Shown here: piece by piece, positions 7,770-10,000 of the stretch | Numbering within the stretch: the stretch's first letter is position 1 | Layout: every line of letters starts with the position of its first letter | Assembly: GCF_008831285.2 (NCBI RefSeq) | Contig: NW_022204665.1 | Location: 55,001-65,000, forward strand | Source of the DNA: Nymphaea colorata | Lineage: Eukaryota; Streptophyta; Magnoliopsida; Nymphaeales; Nymphaeaceae | Direction: 5' to 3' | Length of the DNA: 10,000 bases | The notes under the pieces: generated by a model | What the model saw: only the letters and a program-made list of their open reading frames with translations | What the model was told of the DNA's origin: nothing | Databases searched by the model: none | Position numbers and translations under genes: made by a program

Positions 7770-7840
7770 GTTTCTTCTTGTTCAATTTCATCCCTTCATC
7801 TTGCCACGTGTCCTAATCCTGTTGAATTAGAGAGCAGCTT

Positions 7841-7856
7841 GAGAGAGAGAGAGAGA
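7841..7856 (+). repeat. (GA)8 microsatellite
   Basis: Eight perfect GA units lie within the 3' LTR. GA runs in plants can bind BBR/BPC factors, but a role here is only possible. The equivalent site of the 5' LTR is outside the window. Confidence 0.85.
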
Positions 7857-9084
7857 GGCCAGCTCGTCAACCCCTCCACAATCTTTTCCTCATTTGGTGG
7901 ATCGCCCACCATTTGGAGAGAAAATTAAGGGGGAGATTGAGTAGCTAGGATTTGTCTCCAACAAAGTAGGATCTAGTTCTTCCTCCTCCAGCCAAGTGTC
8001 CCTTCTAGAAAACTTTAGGAGTCTCTCCCCTCCAGCTCGCTCCTCCACCTCACCAACTGAATCCACCTCACCACATTTCTTGCTCCACCTAGCTAGACAC
8101 CTCACCTAATCCCTAGCCTCTCTCCTAACATCTAGGAGATAGTCTCTACTCACCCGCCACCTAGGCTCATCTTCTAGATTCCAAATCTTAGTCAAACCTA
8201 ATCTAATTTACCCTTAACCTAGCCCCACGTCATTTCCATTTCTACCCAGCCTAGCCCTAAACCTACCCTAGCTACTTTGTAGGAACCTACATTTTCGCCC
8301 CTGCCCTTCACCCGGTCAACTTAGGGCTTGAAACACTTGACCCCCTTTGCCCAACCTACCCTTGACCAAGTCCACTTCCTGTACCTAGCCCAGCTCGCCC
8401 AAGCTCACCTTGTCCGAGCTCACCTCTGTCCAACCCAATCTAGGTCAAGTCGCACCTAGTTGATTCCTACCTTAGCCCACAAGGGAGACCGCTCTTGAGC
8501 ACCCTTGGAGTCTAGGAATCGACGGCTTGACGAGTTCATTCCCTGCGGCCTCCGGCCACCACCGGCGACCTCTGCTCCATTTCCGGCCAGCATTCCGGCG
8601 GACATTCCAGCTGGTCCCGTCCACACAAGGCGCCAGCAATTGAAGCTCCTAGGCGATCACCGACGAGCATCTCTTCAATCGGATCTCTCGTGGCGCATCT
8701 ACCACTCCGGCGTGCCAGTTTCAGCCATCTCCGGTCAGCTCCGGCCACCTCCGGTGACTGCTGCTAACTTTCTGGCAACATTTTCCGGCGAAGAACCAGC
8801 AGGTCCCCGCTCAATCCAGCCACCTCCCAAGGTGCCCCTAGGCATTTTCCGAGAGTACTTCTTCACTTCCGGCCAGCCGTTTGTCTTGGAGAGCGTTCGC
8901 ATCGTCCGTGGTGTGTTGGTTAGTGATAATTTGCTTCCGCTTATGTTTTAAGTTTTTGCTTTGGGTCTTGAATCTTGTTTGTCTAGCGTGAGTCTTAGCT
9001 CCCTCTAGGGTGATCTTGGGGGTAGGCGAGGCCTTTGGCTTCGGATTCTACCGGTCACGGGCGAGATCCTACCATTAACCTATA

Positions 9085-9272
<188 letters not shown>

Positions 9273-9490
9273 TGTGATTTGGGCGACGGCTCCCGGGTGA
9301 AAGGGGCTAACGCGAAAATCACTTGGTCTACCATAAGTATTTTTGAAGTACGAATCCGCCTTGTGTATCCCTAGTGTTCCGAGCACTTTCCGCAAGCAGC
9401 GGAAGACCGGGCACAAGAGGGACTACAGCAAGGTCCATCGAGCCGAGCAAATGTTTCACCAGCCCCCCCCCCCCTCCGACGAACCTCACA
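9273..9490 (+). repeat. Flanking tandem repeat, unit 2
   Basis: The same ordered blocks as unit 1: GGGCGACGGCTCCCGGG, CTAACGCGAAAATCACTTGG, CTACCATAAGTATTTTTGAAGTA, TGTATCCCTAGTGTTCC, GCAGCGGAAGACCGGGCACA (from 9396) and GGGACTACAGCA. Block spacing from unit 1 is 187-193 bp. It is longer than unit 1 owing to extra sequence at its end that includes a run of 12 C at 9463-9474. Confidence 0.8.
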
Positions 9491-9612
9491 GGTGCTTTGG
9501 GCGATCGCTCTCGGGTAATACGGGCTAACGCGAAAATCACCTGGCCTACCATAAATCTTATTTTTCGGAAATCCACCTTTGGTCGGGCACATTCTCCGCA
9601 AGCAATTGAAGA
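9491..9612 (+). repeat. Flanking tandem repeat, unit 3, degenerate and truncated
   Basis: It starts with GGTGCTTTGGGCGATCGCTC and keeps GGGCTAACGCGAAAATCACCTGG and CTACCATAA. The middle is shortened, and only CATTCTCCGCAAGCAATTGAAGAC survives of the later block. Beyond about 9612 no similarity to the other units is visible. It lies 206-218 bp after unit 2 by the shared blocks. Confidence 0.7.
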
Positions 9613-9792
9613 CTTTAAACCCCCCAAGTCCGCCCAACCTCGGATGTGCATCTCAAACTTAGCCAGCACATGCCCTACACAAATTCCACCTGCGTCCGAC
9701 CTATGGCCAGTCGCTTTCGCCTACATAGGAAAGCTTATTCAAGGTTTGTGCGCTACGTCGTCGGGGCATCCTCGCTATATGCCACCCAGCAT
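9613..9792. other. Unassigned sequence between the inverted repeat arms
   Basis: No clear repeat, RNA gene or ATG-initiated frame with recognisable protein features is seen. Long open stretches on both strands start with GTG rather than ATG and have no familiar motifs. Confidence 0.5.
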
Positions 9793-9872
9793 GAATTTTT
9801 TGAAAATGCTATGGCAGACCAAATGATTTTCGTCTTTTTCCCTTATACTCCGGAGCGATCACCCAAAGCACC
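9793..9872 (-). repeat. Inverted partial copy of the flanking repeat
   Basis: Read on the minus strand from 9872, this begins GGTGCTTTGGGTGATCGCTC, matching the start of unit 3 at 19 of the first 21 bases. It then has ACGAAAATCATTTGGTCTGCCATA, which matches the central block of units 2 and 3. Similarity fades after about 80 bases. With unit 3 it forms an inverted pair spanning 9491-9872. Confidence 0.7.
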
Positions 9873-10000
9873 TTAAATTGGAGACTCGTTCAACTTGTGG
9901 CCTCTCAACTTTGGAGTGCCCCTATTTGTCCCTTTGGAACAGGGCGCCGGATCGGGTGAGAGCACCATCGTTCCATGCCCGCGAGCCATTGCCGTGGCAG
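9873..10000. other. Unassigned flank at the right edge
   Basis: Moderately GC-rich sequence with no recognised gene, repeat unit or regulatory element. It may belong to whatever lies to the right of the window. Confidence 0.5.

Larger units (their letters stand above)
1..9074 (+). mobile_element. Ty3/gypsy chromovirus LTR retrotransposon, 5' end cut by the window
   Basis: The order is LTR, tRNA primer site, gag-pol with the domain order protease-RT-RNase H-integrase-chromodomain, purine-rich tract, LTR. Integrase after RNase H places it in Ty3/gypsy rather than Ty1/copia, and the chromodomain makes it a chromovirus. Visible internal region is 942-6521 (5580 bp). With LTRs of about 2553 bp the full element would be about 10.7 kb. 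The reading frame is unbroken and the visible LTR parts are identical, so it is probably recent and autonomous. RT and Gag motifs resemble the plant Reina lineage more than Tekay, CRM or Galadriel; this is recognition by eye, not a tree. The expected target-site duplication cannot be checked because the left flank is outside the window; the right flank begins TTAAC. Confidence 0.96.
6522..9074 (+). repeat. 3' LTR, about 2.55 kb
   Basis: The right end is firm: 8134-9074 repeats 1-941, ending at CCTACCA, after which the sequence changes to the flank. The left end is inferred. TGATAG at 6522-6527 pairs as a 5-of-6 inverted repeat with the terminal CTACCA, begins with TG, lies downstream of a purine tract, and places a TATA box about 140 bp inside. 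Regions in order are a short promoter part, a pyrimidine patch, a long leader-like part with a purine-rich tract (7413-7477), a (GA)8 run at 7841-7856, a CCTA-rich part, and a CCGG-dense part. There is no ATG-initiated gene in it. Comparison with the missing start of the 5' LTR would settle the left boundary. Confidence 0.85.

Noticed and set aside
7480-7791. Minus-strand frame of 103 codons in the LTR
   Set aside because: Low-complexity antisense of the purine-rich and CCGG-bearing leader; no domain.
1-9074. Plant endogenous pararetrovirus or retrovirus with an envelope gene
   Set aside because: No movement-protein, coat or envelope-like frame follows pol; only 77 bases separate the frame from the LTR. 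Integrase, LTRs and chromodomain fit a Ty3/gypsy retrotransposon.
9374-9826. A 150-codon plus-strand frame in the flank, and another at 9646-9876
   Set aside because: Both start at GTG, cross degenerate repeat units and have no recognisable domain.
9491-9872. A complete MITE with terminal inverted repeats
   Set aside because: The arms are imperfect, no matching target-site duplication flanks them (left CACA, right TTAA), and one arm is part of a direct repeat array. Kept only as a finding on repeat structure.

Overview
The window comes from a plant nuclear genome, most likely a flowering plant, though the species cannot be told from the sequence. Nearly all of it (1-9074) is one Ty3/gypsy LTR retrotransposon of the chromovirus type. 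The plant assignment rests on the primer-binding site, which matches the 3' end of plant initiator tRNA-Met, on plant-chromovirus protein motifs, and on a TATA box followed by a pyrimidine patch in the LTR.

Layout: 1-941 is the right-hand part of the 5' LTR, cut by the window edge. 942-1122 is the leader with the tRNA primer site at 945-957. 1123-6444 is a single intact gag-pol frame of 1773 codons, with Gag, zinc knuckle, protease, reverse transcriptase, RNase H, integrase (H2C2, DD35E, GPF), a chromodomain and an extra Gly/Glu-rich tail. 6445-6521 is a short 3' untranslated stretch with a possible polypurine tract. 6522-9074 is the 3' LTR, about 2553 bp. Its start is inferred from TGATAG facing the terminal CTACCA. 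Its last 941 bases match the visible 5' LTR with no difference found by eye, so the insertion looks young. If the boundary is right, the complete element is about 10.7 kb and the missing 1612 bp of 5' LTR lie just left of the window.

9075-10000 is the flank. It holds three degenerate direct repeat units of about 190-220 bp, then an inverted partial copy of the unit start at 9793-9872. No host gene, tRNA, rRNA or CRISPR array is visible.

How the parts work together: a promoter in the LTR is expected to drive a full-length RNA. Gag packages it, the tRNA primes reverse transcription at 945, protease cuts the polyprotein, and integrase plus chromodomain place the cDNA in chromatin. The least ordinary points are Reina-like enzyme motifs combined with very long LTRs, a His/Gly/Asn-rich Gag segment, the tail after the chromodomain, a recurring 15-base motif in the LTR, a leader that looks like a plant 5' UTR/intron junction, and the flanking repeat array with its inverted copy.
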